A stretch of 64,000 nt of DNA from Actinokineospora baliensis. Lineage in GTDB: Bacteria; Actinomycetota; Actinomycetes; Mycobacteriales; Pseudonocardiaceae. The notes below the pieces were generated by a model. That model saw only the letters and a program-made list of their open reading frames with translations, did not search any database and was not told the DNA's origin. The position numbers and the translations under genes were made by a program. This document shows, piece after piece, positions 15,317-23,967 of the stretch (the stretch's first letter is position 1; each line of letters starts with the position of its first letter). The stretch spans positions 3,506,501 to 3,570,500 of the forward strand of contig NZ_JAFBCK010000001.1 of the NCBI RefSeq assembly GCF_016907695.1, in the 5' to 3' direction.

Positions 15317-17098
15317 ATGACGCAGGTCGACAGCCGCCCGGCCGCGGTGCGCGGCGACGTGTTCACCGAGGACCTGGTCGTCGGGGACCAGGAGATCTGG
15401 ACCCCCTACCCGTCAGCGCCGCCGACCGCCGAGCAACTCAAGCTCAAACGCACCGGGCTCACCCCGGCCGAGCGCGCGGCCGTGCTGGACCGGCTGGCCG
15501 CGCACCTGGAGCACAAGCGCGACCACCTGCTCGGCTACCAGGTCAACGAGAACATGGACGGCTACGCCGAGGACCTGGGCCGGTTCCTGCGCACGCACAT
15601 CAACAACATCGGCGACCCGTTCCAGGACGGCGGCTTCAAGGTCAACTCCAAGGTCGTCGAGCAGGCCGTGCTCAACTACTTCGCCGAACTCTGGCGCGGC
15701 AAGCCGTACGCGCGCGCCGACCGGGAGTCCTGCTGGGGCTACGGGCTGAGCATGGGGTCCACCGAGGGCAACATGTACGCGCTGTGGAACGCCCGCGACT
15801 ACCTCTGCGGTCGGCGGCTCCTCGGGGAAGAGGAGTCCGACAGCGCCTCGCTGACCTACGCCGACCCGCACGACGCCGCCCCGGACAACACCGCCTACCA
15901 GCCGGTGGTCTTCTACTCGGAGGACACCCACTACTCGTTCAACAAGTCCGTGCGCGTGCTCAACCTGCCGACCTTCGGCGAGTTGGGCCGCAAGCTCTAC
16001 CCGAAGCAGTGCCCCATCAACGACGGCGTCTGGCCGGACGAGGTGCCCTCGGCGCTGCCGAGCACCACCCACCGCGACGAGCAGTACTCGACCTACGGCC
16101 CCGGCTCGATCGACGTCGACAAGCTCGTCACCCTGGTGGACTTCTTCGCGGGCAAGGGCCACCCGATCATCGTCAGCCTCAACTTCGGCAGCACCTTCAA
16201 GGGCGCCTACGACCCGGTGCGCGAGGTCGCCGACCGGCTGCTCCCGATCTTCCACCAGTACAAGCTCATCGACCGCGAGATCCACTACGGACCCGGCCGC
16301 CGGACCGACCACCGGCGCGGCTTCTGGATCCACGTCGACGGCGCGCTCGGCGCGGGCTACGTGCCGTTCCTGATCAAGGCGGAGCGGGACCCCAAGTACG
16401 GCTACACCCCGGACGCGCCGGTGCCCGAGTTCGACTTCGGCATCCGCTCCCGGTACGCCCCGGCGGGCGCCGACCCGGTCGAGCTGGACATGGTGGCCTC
16501 GATCGTGGTCAGCGGGCACAAGTGGATGGGCGCGCCGTGGCCGTGCGGCGTGTTCATGACCAAGGTCAAGTACCAGATGCAGCCACCGAGCAAACCGGAC
16601 TACATCGGGTCCCTGGACACCACCTTCGCCGGGTCCCGCAACGGGTTCTCGCCGATCGTGCTGTGGGACCACATCGCCAAGAACCCGGACGGCAAGCAGA
16701 TCTCGCTGGCCGTGCACTCCCAGCGGATGTCGGCCTACCTCGTCGAGCAGCTGCGCAAGGTCGAGGCCTACCGGCAGCTGAAGTTCAACGAGGACACCCT
16801 GTTCATCGACCGCACCCCGCTGGCGATCACCGTCCGGTTCCGCCGACCCAGTGCCCGCCTGGTGGCCAAGTGGTCGCTCTCGACGGTGAGCACGCGGATG
16901 AAACCCGGTGACGACGGCAGCATCCGGCACCTGGCGCACGCGTTCCTGATGGCATCGACCACCCAGGACAAGATCGACGCGTTCGTCGCCGACCTGTACG
17001 CCTACGACGCGTTCGACGCGATCGACACCCACGTCGAGCTCTACCGCGCCGCCGCGGTGGTCGCCGACACCCCGTTCGTCGACCGGGGATTCGCCTGA
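15317..17098 (+). CDS. PLP-dependent decarboxylase, histidine-decarboxylase-like
   Basis: A 593-residue group II PLP enzyme. Key residues are visible: GSTEGNMYAL at 147-156, the ring-stacking His205 (EDTHYSFNK), the pyridine-nitrogen Asp341 (HVDGALGAG) and the Schiff-base Lys402 (VSGHKWMGAPWPCG). The STEGN and HKxxGxPxPCG patterns are those of the histidine decarboxylase branch rather than glutamate decarboxylase. It is longer than bacterial HDC (about 380) by an N-terminal 100 residues and a C-terminal extension. ATG at 15317 has GGGAAGG upstream. It stands alone between convergent and divergent neighbours, so the substrate amino acid cannot be inferred from context. Confidence 0.85.
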   Translation: MTQVDSRPAAVRGDVFTEDLVVGDQEIWTPYPSAPPTAEQLKLKRTGLTPAERAAVLDRLAAHLEHKRDHLLGYQVNENMDGYAEDLGRFLRTHINNIGDPFQDGGFKVNSKVVEQAVLNYFAELWRGKPYARADRESCWGYGLSMGSTEGNMYALWNARDYLCGRRLLGEEESDSASLTYADPHDAAPDNTAYQPVVFYSEDTHYSFNKSVRVLNLPTFGELGRKLYPKQCPINDGVWPDEVPSALPSTTHRDEQYSTYGPGSIDVDKLVTLVDFFAGKGHPIIVSLNFGSTFKGAYDPVREVADRLLPIFHQYKLIDREIHYGPGRRTDHRRGFWIHVDGALGAGYVPFLIKAERDPKYGYTPDAPVPEFDFGIRSRYAPAGADPVELDMVASIVVSGHKWMGAPWPCGVFMTKVKYQMQPPSKPDYIGSLDTTFAGSRNGFSPIVLWDHIAKNPDGKQISLAVHSQRMSAYLVEQLRKVEAYRQLKFNEDTLFIDRTPLAITVRFRRPSARLVAKWSLSTVSTRMKPGDDGSIRHLAHAFLMASTTQDKIDAFVADLYAYDAFDAIDTHVELYRAAAVVADTPFVDRGFA

Positions 17099-17108
17099 TC
17101 CACAGTGG

Positions 17109-17145
17109 ACCGAGGCCCGATCCCCCGGTGGGACCGGGCCTCGGT
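17109..17145. terminator. Bidirectional terminator
   Basis: Perfect 11-bp stem ACCGAGGCCCG (17109-17119) with CGGGCCTCGGT (17135-17145), 15-base loop, lying between the decarboxylase stop and the stop of the converging secreted-protein gene. Confidence 0.8.
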
Positions 17146-17152
17146 GCCTGCT

Positions 17153-17749
17153 CTAGCCGATCTTCACCGTCACGTCATCGATGTAGTACGTGCGGGTGTT
17201 CGGCCACGTCGCGCCGATGCCCGCGGCCACGTGGAGTTCGTAGGCCGACAGCGTGTTCACCGTGGTGGTGAAGGTGTACTTCACCCACGTGTTGGACGTG
17301 TGCGTGATGGACTGGTACTGCCACCCCGCGCTCGGCGACCCGGAGTCGCTGTGCGGGTTGACCGTCGAGGCGTACGCCGCGGCGTTCCACGAGTTCACCG
17401 GCCCGCTGCCGGGGGAGCGCACGTAGAAGCTGATCTCGATCGGCAGCGCCGCCGACTGCTGCGGGCTGGGGTAGAACCACTGGATCCACGGCTTGCCCGA
17501 GGAGGTGTAGGAGCGGATCCGGAACCGGGCGGACTGGGTGCCGCTGCGCGCGGTGGTGGTGTCCTTGTCCACCCACCAGCCCGAGGAGCCCCCGTCGTCG
17601 TGCTGCATGACGTCGTCGAGGTTGTCGAAGTCGTAGGTGTGGGTCACCGCGGCGGCGCCGGTCGGGCTCGCCGTGGCGTCCGCGGCGAACACGGCCGCAC
17701 CGGCGGTCAGCACGGCGGCCGTGACGGCCGCGATCTTCCTGCTCAGCAT
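17153..17749 (-). CDS. Secreted beta-sandwich protein (paralogue 1)
   Basis: A 198-residue secreted protein with a Sec signal peptide (MLSRKIAAVTAAVLTAGAAV, cleavage near residue 27). The mature part looks like a carbohydrate-binding jelly roll: an opening YDFDNLDDV, the motif SGWWVDKDTTTARSG, and a closing TYYIDDVTVKIG. No catalytic domain. It is a clear paralogue of the next upstream gene, which shares GWWxDxxTxxAxxGxQS and the final DDVxVxIG. GGGAG precedes the ATG. Ligand unknown. Confidence 0.75.
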   Translation of the reverse strand: MLSRKIAAVTAAVLTAGAAVFAADATASPTGAAAVTHTYDFDNLDDVMQHDDGGSSGWWVDKDTTTARSGTQSARFRIRSYTSSGKPWIQWFYPSPQQSAALPIEISFYVRSPGSGPVNSWNAAAYASTVNPHSDSGSPSAGWQYQSITHTSNTWVKYTFTTTVNTLSAYELHVAAGIGATWPNTRTYYIDDVTVKIG

Positions 17750-17763
17750 CGTTTCGCTCCCGA

Positions 17764-18459
17764 TCAGCCGATGGTGACGGACACGTCGTCGAAGTGCAGG
17801 TAGTCCCGCACGGTCTCGAAGTTCGCGTGCAGCGCGATCGCGACGTTCACCGTGCCGCCCGAGGTGATCGTGTTGACGTTCGCGGACTTCGTGTACTGGT
17901 GCCAGCCGCCGTAGTAGTTCTCCGGCGTGGTGTCCCAGGTGCCCAGGTTGTCCCACGGCGGGTTCGACGCGGTGGCGCCGAGGTCGTGGTCGGTGCCCTT
18001 GATGGACGCGGTGGTCAGCCAGGTCCCGGCGCTGGGGCCCGCGCTGGTGGGCGACCAGGCCCAGTAGGTGACCGTCACCGGGACCGAGGTCCCCGACGGG
18101 GCGCTGAACTGCCGCTCGATCCAGATGGTGCCGTTGTCCCAGGTGCCGTCCAGTTGGTAGTTCAGCGACTGGCTGCCGCCGTGCGCCTGCGCGGTGGTGT
18201 GGTCGATCCACCAGCCCCTGGTGTTGCCGCCGTCCTCCGGTGACCAGCCTTCCCAGTCACCGCCTTCGAAACCGCTGGTGTAGGTGGTCGACGTGGCTCC
18301 CGCCGGTGCCGCGGGCGCGGTGTGCGCCGTCGGTGCCGCCAGGGCTGGTGCCGCAGCGCCGAGCGCGGCGACGAGCCCGACGCCCGCGACGAGGGCGGCG
18401 AGTCTGGCCGTTGTGGACTTCCGGTGCGCTGACCGCGTCGGCGGCCGTCGTGAAGACAT
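17764..18459 (-). CDS. Secreted beta-sandwich protein (paralogue 2)
   Basis: A 231-residue secreted protein. The long basic signal region ends in AAAPALAAPTAHT. The mature domain begins SGFEGGDWEGW, has RGWWIDHTTAQAHGGSQS and ends HFDDVSVTIG, matching the downstream gene at equivalent places. The start at 18459 is chosen for the GGGAGGA box seven bases upstream. Stop and next ATG are 14 bases apart, so the two form one operon. Probably binds polysaccharide at the cell surface, by fold analogy only. Confidence 0.75.
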   Translation of the reverse strand: MSSRRPPTRSAHRKSTTARLAALVAGVGLVAALGAAAPALAAPTAHTAPAAPAGATSTTYTSGFEGGDWEGWSPEDGGNTRGWWIDHTTAQAHGGSQSLNYQLDGTWDNGTIWIERQFSAPSGTSVPVTVTYWAWSPTSAGPSAGTWLTTASIKGTDHDLGATASNPPWDNLGTWDTTPENYYGGWHQYTKSANVNTITSGGTVNVAIALHANFETVRDYLHFDDVSVTIG

Positions 18460-18774
18460 GCGTGTCCTCCCAGTGGTGGTGCCAGTGGTGTGGTGCCGCT
18501 TGCCCTGCGAATGCCCGCGCGGCGACGACCGGTGGACACGGCGCGGCGCCGTGCCAACCGGTGGTGTACCGCGGGTTTCGGTGGTCGATCTCCCCAGATG
18601 CCTTCCGAAACCCAAGCTAGCAGCACCCCGAGGACGCCAGTCAGCGCCGATTGGGTGTATCCCAATAAAGGGTAAAGAACCCTTCCGGTAGTGGCGCGCG
18701 TGATCGGCGCCAGAATTCGATATTCCTCAATGGACCATTTGTGGGTCGATTCCGCCGCTCGGCGCGACAGCCCC
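18460..18774. other. Intergenic region, 315 bp
   Basis: No ORF with coding bias. The part at 18650-18740 is less GC-rich (ATTGGGTGTATCCCAATAAA at 18649-18668) and contains a small imperfect dyad ATTGGG-TGTAT-CCCAAT (18649-18665); it may hold the promoter of the reverse-strand secreted-protein operon. Confidence 0.45.
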
Positions 18775-19590
18775 TCAGGCGCGAACCGCGGTCCGGCTGG
18801 AATGGTCGGTGCCCCAGCCGACCTCGCCGCGGTGGGCGCTGACCCACAGCCGGGCGAGCAGCGTCACACCGACGAACACCGCGGCGTCGAGAAGGTAGGC
18901 CTGCCTGGTGCGCACGAGGCCGAGCACCGTGGCCAGCCCGGTGCCCGCGGCGCTGCTCTGCTGGATGCGCGCGTTGCCGCTGTGCACCCGCGCGCGCCTG
19001 CGGACCAGGCTGCGCAGGTCCCGCGGCGCGGCGATGGTGACCCGGGCGCTGTCGACGACCGCGCGCACGGGTACCAGCCGGGAGACGTACCCGTCGTCGC
19101 TGATGAGGTCGGCGGGCAGCGGGAACACCCGCTCGTGCGCGTCGCGGCCGAGCACGTAGACGCCTCGGCCCGCCGACGAGCTGTGCACCGAGGGCAGTCG
19201 CTGCCAGACCGCGTAGTAGCGGCGCACCAACCAGGACGCCCCGGTCAGGTCCAGCCGCGCCGCGGGGATGGACGCCTCGACGCCCGGTTCCCGCGCGGCG
19301 TGCGCGAGCGCGTCCAGATCAGCGCCGCCGAGTTCGATGTCGGCATCGATGTAGGCTCGCGGAAAATCGACACACACCGCGTCGCCCGCGTTCAAAGCCC
19401 CTGCTTTTCCCGGTTGTTCGACTTCGATGACGATGGGTGCGCTGAAGTGCGCGCGGGCCAGTTCCGCGGTCCGGTCGGCACATCCGTTGGCGACCACCAC
19501 CACCCTGTTCACCTGGGTCGACTCGGCGAGTCTGTCCAGGCACCCGGTGATGCCGAACTCCTCGTTGTGCGCGGGCACAACGACATCCAT
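18775..19590 (-). CDS. Family 2 glycosyltransferase
   Basis: A 271-residue GT-A enzyme. It opens with DVVVPAHNEE, has VVVANGCADRTAELA, the nucleotide-sugar block EQPGKAGALNAGD, and the DxD metal site as IDADIEL (residues 81-87). A final hydrophobic stretch (LLDAAVFVGVTLLARLW) may associate with the membrane. The ATG at 19590 is preferred to the upstream ATGs because GAGGGGG then sits six bases away. Acceptor unknown. No other cell-wall sugar genes are adjacent. Confidence 0.85.
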   Translation of the reverse strand: MDVVVPAHNEEFGITGCLDRLAESTQVNRVVVVANGCADRTAELARAHFSAPIVIEVEQPGKAGALNAGDAVCVDFPRAYIDADIELGGADLDALAHAAREPGVEASIPAARLDLTGASWLVRRYYAVWQRLPSVHSSSAGRGVYVLGRDAHERVFPLPADLISDDGYVSRLVPVRAVVDSARVTIAAPRDLRSLVRRRARVHSGNARIQQSSAAGTGLATVLGLVRTRQAYLLDAAVFVGVTLLARLWVSAHRGEVGWGTDHSSRTAVRA

Positions 19591-19975
19591 GTCCATCCCC
19601 CTCGGCCATCCCCCGATGATCACGCGACGCACTGAGAGTCGCCCGGAACCGGTTGCTGTTACTGGGTTCTCGGTATCGCAACGCTAGCGCGTCAGGTGAT
19701 CGGCGGTGGCCGATGGGCCGGATGGGGATCAAGATCAACAGACAATTCGGTCAATGCCGCACGAAATCGGAGATCGTCTTCACTGAATGTGCGGGTCACA
19801 GCCGTGGGATTGCTCCTGCCGTGTCCACCGGCCCGTTCGCGGCTACTCACGGTTTGCTGCTTGTTCGGCTTTCCGCCGACCGGATGTGATGATGTGACAT
19901 TGCCGACGTCGGCTCGGCGGATTCGGCCGACCGGCGCATTCCGGACAGTAGCAACCGGCCTCGGCGCGGGTTCGG
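19591..19975. other. Intergenic region, 385 bp
   Basis: Lower GC than its surroundings and without a convincing gene. A 35-codon reverse ORF (GTG near 19799, stop at 19692, peptide beginning VTRTFSEDDLRFRAALTEL) is open, but its codon bias is weak. Otherwise I see only promoter-like space for the glycosyltransferase. Confidence 0.4.
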
Positions 19976-20509
19976 TCAGTCGGTGCCCTCGCGCGAGGAC
20001 AACCGGCGCCTGGCGAAAAGGGCGATTCCGGCGGCCGCGATGAACCCGCCCGCGATGTACCACCGGTTCCTGGTCACCCAGGACTCCGCCGCCGCGGCGA
20101 CCACCCGGGCCGAGTGCGACGCGCACACCACCGGTGGCCCGTCCTGCGTGGTCCGCGCGCACGCGGTGGTGGCCACCCTGGGGTGCTCGCCGACCACGGT
20201 CATCGTCGAGCGGATCACCGCCTCGCCGCCCGCGGCGAGGTCGACCGACCACGCGACCGCGGTGGTGCCCGCCGTGCCGCTCGGCTCGGCGGCGTCGAAG
20301 CGCAGCCCGGTCGGCACGCTCTGGGTGAGCGCGAGGTCGTCGACCGCGCTCGCGCCGAGGTTGCGCAGGGTCAGCGTGTAGGTCAGCCGATCGCCCTCGG
20401 TCGCCGCCGCCGCCGCGTTGTCCACCGTGATGCTCAGCCGCGGCCAGGAGTCCGCCGGGGCGGGGAGCACGGCCAGCAGGACAGCGGACAGTACTGCGGT
20501 CGCGATCAC
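19976..20509 (-). CDS. Secreted, C-terminally anchored DUF11-like protein
   Basis: A 177-residue protein with a signal peptide (MIATAVLSAVLLAVLPAPADS), one DUF11/CARDB-like beta-sandwich (LTYTLTLRNLGASAVDDLALTQSVP, the pattern of repeats in wall proteins), and a C-terminal membrane helix followed by Arg-rich ARRRLSSREGTD. The tail acts as a stop-transfer anchor with the domain outside. The GTG start at 20509 is chosen because GAGGAG is five bases upstream and the signal peptide then begins at once. Longer starts exist to 20596. Confidence 0.7.
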   Translation of the reverse strand: MIATAVLSAVLLAVLPAPADSWPRLSITVDNAAAAATEGDRLTYTLTLRNLGASAVDDLALTQSVPTGLRFDAAEPSGTAGTTAVAWSVDLAAGGEAVIRSTMTVVGEHPRVATTACARTTQDGPPVVCASHSARVVAAAAESWVTRNRWYIAGGFIAAAGIALFARRRLSSREGTD

Positions 20510-20650
20510 GGCGGCTCCTCGGCTGGGATTTCCCCGCGCTGGCCCTCGGCATTGTCGCGGCATTTCCACGCGGTGCGGCCCCACCTTACGGATCACCGCT
20601 GAAATCGCCCTTTCCTGCCACCCGATCGTGTAGCGGAAATGGGGGTGCGG

Positions 20651-21769
20651 TCAGGGCAGGGAGGTGATGACCGTGAGGTCCAGGCCGGTGGCGCGGGCGA
20701 GGAACGTGCCCGCCCTGGGTGGCCCGAGCGGTGCGGCGGACCAGGGGCGGCGGTCGCCCGAGGTGAGCAGGGCCGCGGTGGCGGACTGGGCCAGGGCGGC
20801 GGTGAGCGAGCGCGTGCTCGCCAACGCCGCGGCGAGGTGGACGCCGTCGTAGCAGGCTTCGGCGTAGGCGTCGAGGACGGGGGCTTGGTCGCCGAAGAGG
20901 GTGTGGTGGCGTTCGGCCAGGGCCATACGGCGTTCGTCGCCTTGGCCCGCGAAGGAGCGCATGGCGGCGTAGAGCTCACCGGTGTCGTCGCCGCCCGCGG
21001 CCAGCAGGCCGTTCTCCTCCAGCGAGCCGGAGAGGCGGACCACGCGCTGCGCCAGGGGCGAGGCGGCGAACGCGCGGTTGAACTGCGCCAGGTCCCGGCC
21101 GACCAGGCTGAGCAGGACCGCGTCCACCCGCTCCCTGGCCAACCCGGCCACGATCGCCTCCGCGTCGATCCCACTACCCGGGAACGGCACCAGCCGCCGC
21201 GACACGACCTGCGCGCCCAGCCCACGCACGATCCCCGTCGCCGCCTGGTGCACCGCTCGCGGCCAGATGTAGTCGCTTCCCACCAGCGCCCACCGCCGGG
21301 CACCGCGCCGCGCCACCAGCCAGCGGACCGCCGGGGCGAGCTGCCTGGTCGGGCTGTCGCCGAGCAGGACGACCCCGGCTCGGCGGCCGCCGCCCTCGTG
21401 CGGCGGGGTGAAGATGTAGGGCACCAGCCCGCCCAGCGCGACCTCCAGCGCCCGGTGCACGTCACTGGTGTGGAACCCCACGAAGGCGTCGACCAGACCC
21501 ACCAGCGCGGTGGCCTCGGCGGCGACCTCGACCGGCGCCCTGCCCGCGTCCACCAGCACCAACTGCACCGGCCGCCCGAGCACCCCGCCCGCCGCGGTCA
21601 GCTCGGTCGCCGCCAGCGCCGCAGCCATCAACCCGGACGGCCCGGTCAGCCCCAGCGCCCCCGACAGCGGCAGCAGCAGCCCGATCCGCAACACCGCCGG
21701 GTCCGGTCCTGTCAGCGCGACCTCCACCCGGTCCCGCACGACCGCGCGCACGACCGAGGTGGAGTCCAT
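20651..21769 (-). CDS. AmiC-like cytoplasmic periplasmic-binding-fold protein
   Basis: A 372-residue type I periplasmic-binding-protein fold of the branched-chain amino acid/amide class (LRIGLLLPLSGALGLTGPSG, AAGGVLGRPVQLVLVDAG, GFHTSDVH, GSDYIWPRA). There is no signal peptide: the first 28 residues are charged. This matches AmiC of Pseudomonas and mycobacteria, a cytoplasmic amide sensor that controls amidase expression, rather than a transporter subunit. It diverges from a MarR gene and is near an acetamidase/formamidase-type gene. Its ATG lacks a ribosome site, and CATACT lies eight bases upstream, so the mRNA may be leaderless. Confidence 0.75.
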   Translation of the reverse strand: MDSTSVVRAVVRDRVEVALTGPDPAVLRIGLLLPLSGALGLTGPSGLMAAALAATELTAAGGVLGRPVQLVLVDAGRAPVEVAAEATALVGLVDAFVGFHTSDVHRALEVALGGLVPYIFTPPHEGGGRRAGVVLLGDSPTRQLAPAVRWLVARRGARRWALVGSDYIWPRAVHQAATGIVRGLGAQVVSRRLVPFPGSGIDAEAIVAGLARERVDAVLLSLVGRDLAQFNRAFAASPLAQRVVRLSGSLEENGLLAAGGDDTGELYAAMRSFAGQGDERRMALAERHHTLFGDQAPVLDAYAEACYDGVHLAAALASTRSLTAALAQSATAALLTSGDRRPWSAAPLGPPRAGTFLARATGLDLTVITSLP

Positions 21770-21816
21770 GACCGGACAGTATGCTCGCCGAGAGGTATCC
21801 CGGCGAAAGGCTCGTC

Positions 21817-22245
21817 ATGGCCGCTCAGCGCGACACCCAGGTCCCCGACCTGGTCGACCTGCTGACCCGCGCGCAGCGCGCCCTCGCCCGCGACCTGGGC
21901 ACGGTGCTCGAAGAGGAAGCCACCACCGTGGACCAGTGGCGCGTGCTGCGCGCCCTGTCCACCGCCGCCGACGGCTGGTCCATGGGCGAACTGGCCATCA
22001 CCGTCGAGATCCCGCACCCCACCCTGACCCGCCTGGTGGACGCCCTGGTCGACTCGGCCCTGACCTACCGCACCCAGTCCCCGGAAGACCGCCGCCGGGT
22101 CTCGGTGCACATCTCCGAACTGGGCCGCGCCAAGCTCGACCGCCTGGAAGCCCTGGCCGCCGCCCACGAGCGCACCCTGGTCGACCGCCTCAGCGCCGAC
22201 ACGGTGACCACGCTGTCCGCATTGCTGCGCGACCTGCGCCTCTGA
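21817..22245 (+). CDS. MarR-family transcriptional regulator
   Basis: A 142-residue MarR regulator: dimerisation helix, winged helix (WSMGELAITVEIPHPTLTRLVDALVDSAL) and the wing SPEDRRRVSVHISELG. ATG at 21817 has GAAAGG six bases upstream; an earlier in-frame ATG at 21781 lacks one. The start of the divergent AmiC-like gene is only 47 bases away, so both share a promoter region. Likely controls the permease/amidase pair downstream, where an AT-rich dyad is visible. Confidence 0.88.
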   Translation: MAAQRDTQVPDLVDLLTRAQRALARDLGTVLEEEATTVDQWRVLRALSTAADGWSMGELAITVEIPHPTLTRLVDALVDSALTYRTQSPEDRRRVSVHISELGRAKLDRLEALAAAHERTLVDRLSADTVTTLSALLRDLRL

Positions 22246-22255
22246 GCCCCGCCGG

Positions 22256-22378
22256 TCAGAGGTCGGTGCGCTGCAGGGGGTCGTCGGTGGTGGCGGGGGC
22301 CAGGGCGGTGGGTTCCAGCCGCTGCATGCCCACGGCCCCCAGCATCAGCGCGAACGGGATGGCGAGCGCGATCCACAT
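22256..22378 (-). CDS. Small single-pass membrane protein (40 aa)
   Basis: Begins MWIALAIPFALMLGAVGMQR, giving one membrane helix, then an acidic tail ending DDPLQRTDL. Third positions are nearly all G or C, and AGAGGA lies about seven bases before the ATG. It runs opposite to the MarR gene, ending 10 bases from its stop. Similar tiny membrane proteins are common and uncharacterised in actinomycetes. Confidence 0.55.
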   Translation of the reverse strand: MWIALAIPFALMLGAVGMQRLEPTALAPATTDDPLQRTDL

Positions 22379-22519
22379 GGGATGGTCCTCTTCTCCGCCG
22401 GTCGGTCTGGTTCACCGAGCAGGTACCCCCGGGCCCGGCGGCCTACACCGGACGGGTGTCGATGTGGCCCCGCTCACCCGGTCGCGCACCGACCGTGGCC
22501 GAAACCGGCCGGGTCGAAC

Positions 22520-22537
22520 TATTTCCAAATGGAAGTA
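22520..22537. promoter_or_regulatory. Candidate MarR operator
   Basis: An 18-bp AT-rich near-perfect palindrome, TATTTCCAAATGGAAGTA, with one mismatched pair, standing out in a very GC-rich context. It is 44 bases upstream of the permease ATG. Size and symmetry suit MarR binding; the regulator gene is immediately upstream. Confidence 0.5.
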
Positions 22538-22581
22538 ATCGCTCTACGCTTCGCGCACCACGGGCGATGTTGGAGGCAACG

Positions 22582-23967
22582 ATGAGCGAGGACGGTGGGC
22601 TCGGCCGCTACGGCTACACCCAGGAACTGCGGCGCACGCTGGGCTTCCGCGACCTGCTGGTGTACGGGATGATCTTCATGGTGCCGATCGCGCCATTCGG
22701 CATCTTCGGCAGCGTGTTCTCCGGGTCCGGCGGCATGATCGCGCTCGCCTACGCCATCGGCATGCTGGCCATGCTTTTCACCGCCAACTCCTACGCCCAG
22801 ATGGCCAAGGCGTTCCCGATGGCGGGCTCGGTCTACACCTACGCCGGGCGCGGCATCGCCTCCCCGGTCGGTTTCCTGTCCGGCTGGATGATCCTGCTCG
22901 ACTACGTGCTGGTGCCCAGCCTGCTGTACCTGATCGCCGGTATCGCGATGAACTCGCTGCTGCCCGCCATCCCGGTGTGGCTGTGGCTGGTGGCCTTCGT
23001 CGTGCTCAACACCGCGGTCAACTACCTCGGCATCGAGATGACGGCCAAGGTCAACCGGGTCATGCTGGTCGCGCAGCTGGCCATCCTGGCGATCTTCATC
23101 GTGATCGGCGTCGTCGCGCTGACCCAGGGCAAGGGCCGCGGCTTCAGCTTCACCCCGCTGTTCGACGGCGGCACGTTCTCCTGGGCGCTGGTGTTCGGCG
23201 CCGTGTCGATCGCGGTGCTCAGCTTCCTGGGCTTCGACGGCATCTCCACCCTGGCCGAGGAGAACCGCGACTCGGCGCGCGCGATCGGCCGGTCGATGGT
23301 GGCCGCGCTGCTGGTCACCGGGGTGCTGTTCATCGTGCAGACCTGGGTCGCCGCGCTGCTGGTGCCCGACCCGGCCGGGCTGATCGCCAACGGCGACGCG
23401 GCGGGGACCTCGTTCTACGACGCCGCCCGGGTCGCCGGTGGCGGCTGGCTGGCCGTGCTGACCGCCGCCGCGACCGCCGTGTCCTGGGGTTTCGCCAACT
23501 CGCTCGTCGCGCAGGCCGCGACCTCCCGGCTGCTCTACGCCATGGCCCGCGACCGGCAGCTGCCCGGCTTCCTGGCCAAGGTCCACCCGACCCGCAAGGT
23601 CCCGGTCAACGCGACCCTCTTGGTGGCGGGCGTCTCCCTGGCGCTGGGCCTCTACATGCAGTCGCGTGACGACGGCATCACGCTGCTCAGCTCGCTGGTC
23701 AACTTCGGTGCCATGACCGCGTTCCTGGTCCTGCACGTCTCGGTGGTCGTGCACTACGTCGTGCGCTCCCGCAGCCGCGACTGGTGGAAGCACCTGATCG
23801 CGCCGGTCATCGGGTTCGGCATCCTGGCCTACGTCGTGATCAACGCGAAGGTCGCCGCGCAGGCGCTCGGCTTCGTCTGGCTCGGCATCGGCGCGGTCGT
23901 GCTGGTCGGCCTGCTGCTCACGGGGCGCAAGCCGGTGCTCGCCGGGATCTCGGGGGAGGACAAGTGA
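22582..23967 (+). CDS. APC-family amino acid/amide permease
   Basis: A 461-residue APC-superfamily transporter with about 12 membrane segments. It starts at the ATG after GGAGG (22572-22576), giving the cytoplasmic start SEDGGLGRYGYTQELRRTLG. Family marks are FMVPIAPFGIFGSVF in helix 1, PMAGSVYTYAGRG in helix 3 and FLGFDGISTLAEENRDSAR in helix 6. The stop overlaps the GTG of the amidase gene, so the pair is one transcription unit. Probably imports the amide or a related amino compound hydrolysed by that enzyme. Confidence 0.9.
   Translation: MSEDGGLGRYGYTQELRRTLGFRDLLVYGMIFMVPIAPFGIFGSVFSGSGGMIALAYAIGMLAMLFTANSYAQMAKAFPMAGSVYTYAGRGIASPVGFLSGWMILLDYVLVPSLLYLIAGIAMNSLLPAIPVWLWLVAFVVLNTAVNYLGIEMTAKVNRVMLVAQLAILAIFIVIGVVALTQGKGRGFSFTPLFDGGTFSWALVFGAVSIAVLSFLGFDGISTLAEENRDSARAIGRSMVAALLVTGVLFIVQTWVAALLVPDPAGLIANGDAAGTSFYDAARVAGGGWLAVLTAAATAVSWGFANSLVAQAATSRLLYAMARDRQLPGFLAKVHPTRKVPVNATLLVAGVSLALGLYMQSRDDGITLLSSLVNFGAMTAFLVLHVSVVVHYVVRSRSRDWWKHLIAPVIGFGILAYVVINAKVAAQALGFVWLGIGAVVLVGLLLTGRKPVLAGISGEDK

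Noticed and set aside
19692..19799. 35-codon reverse ORF (peptide starting VTRTFSEDD) in the gap after the glycosyltransferase
   Set aside because: Third-position bias is weak and the best ribosome site is 13 bases away, so it was not called as a gene, only mentioned in the intergenic entry.
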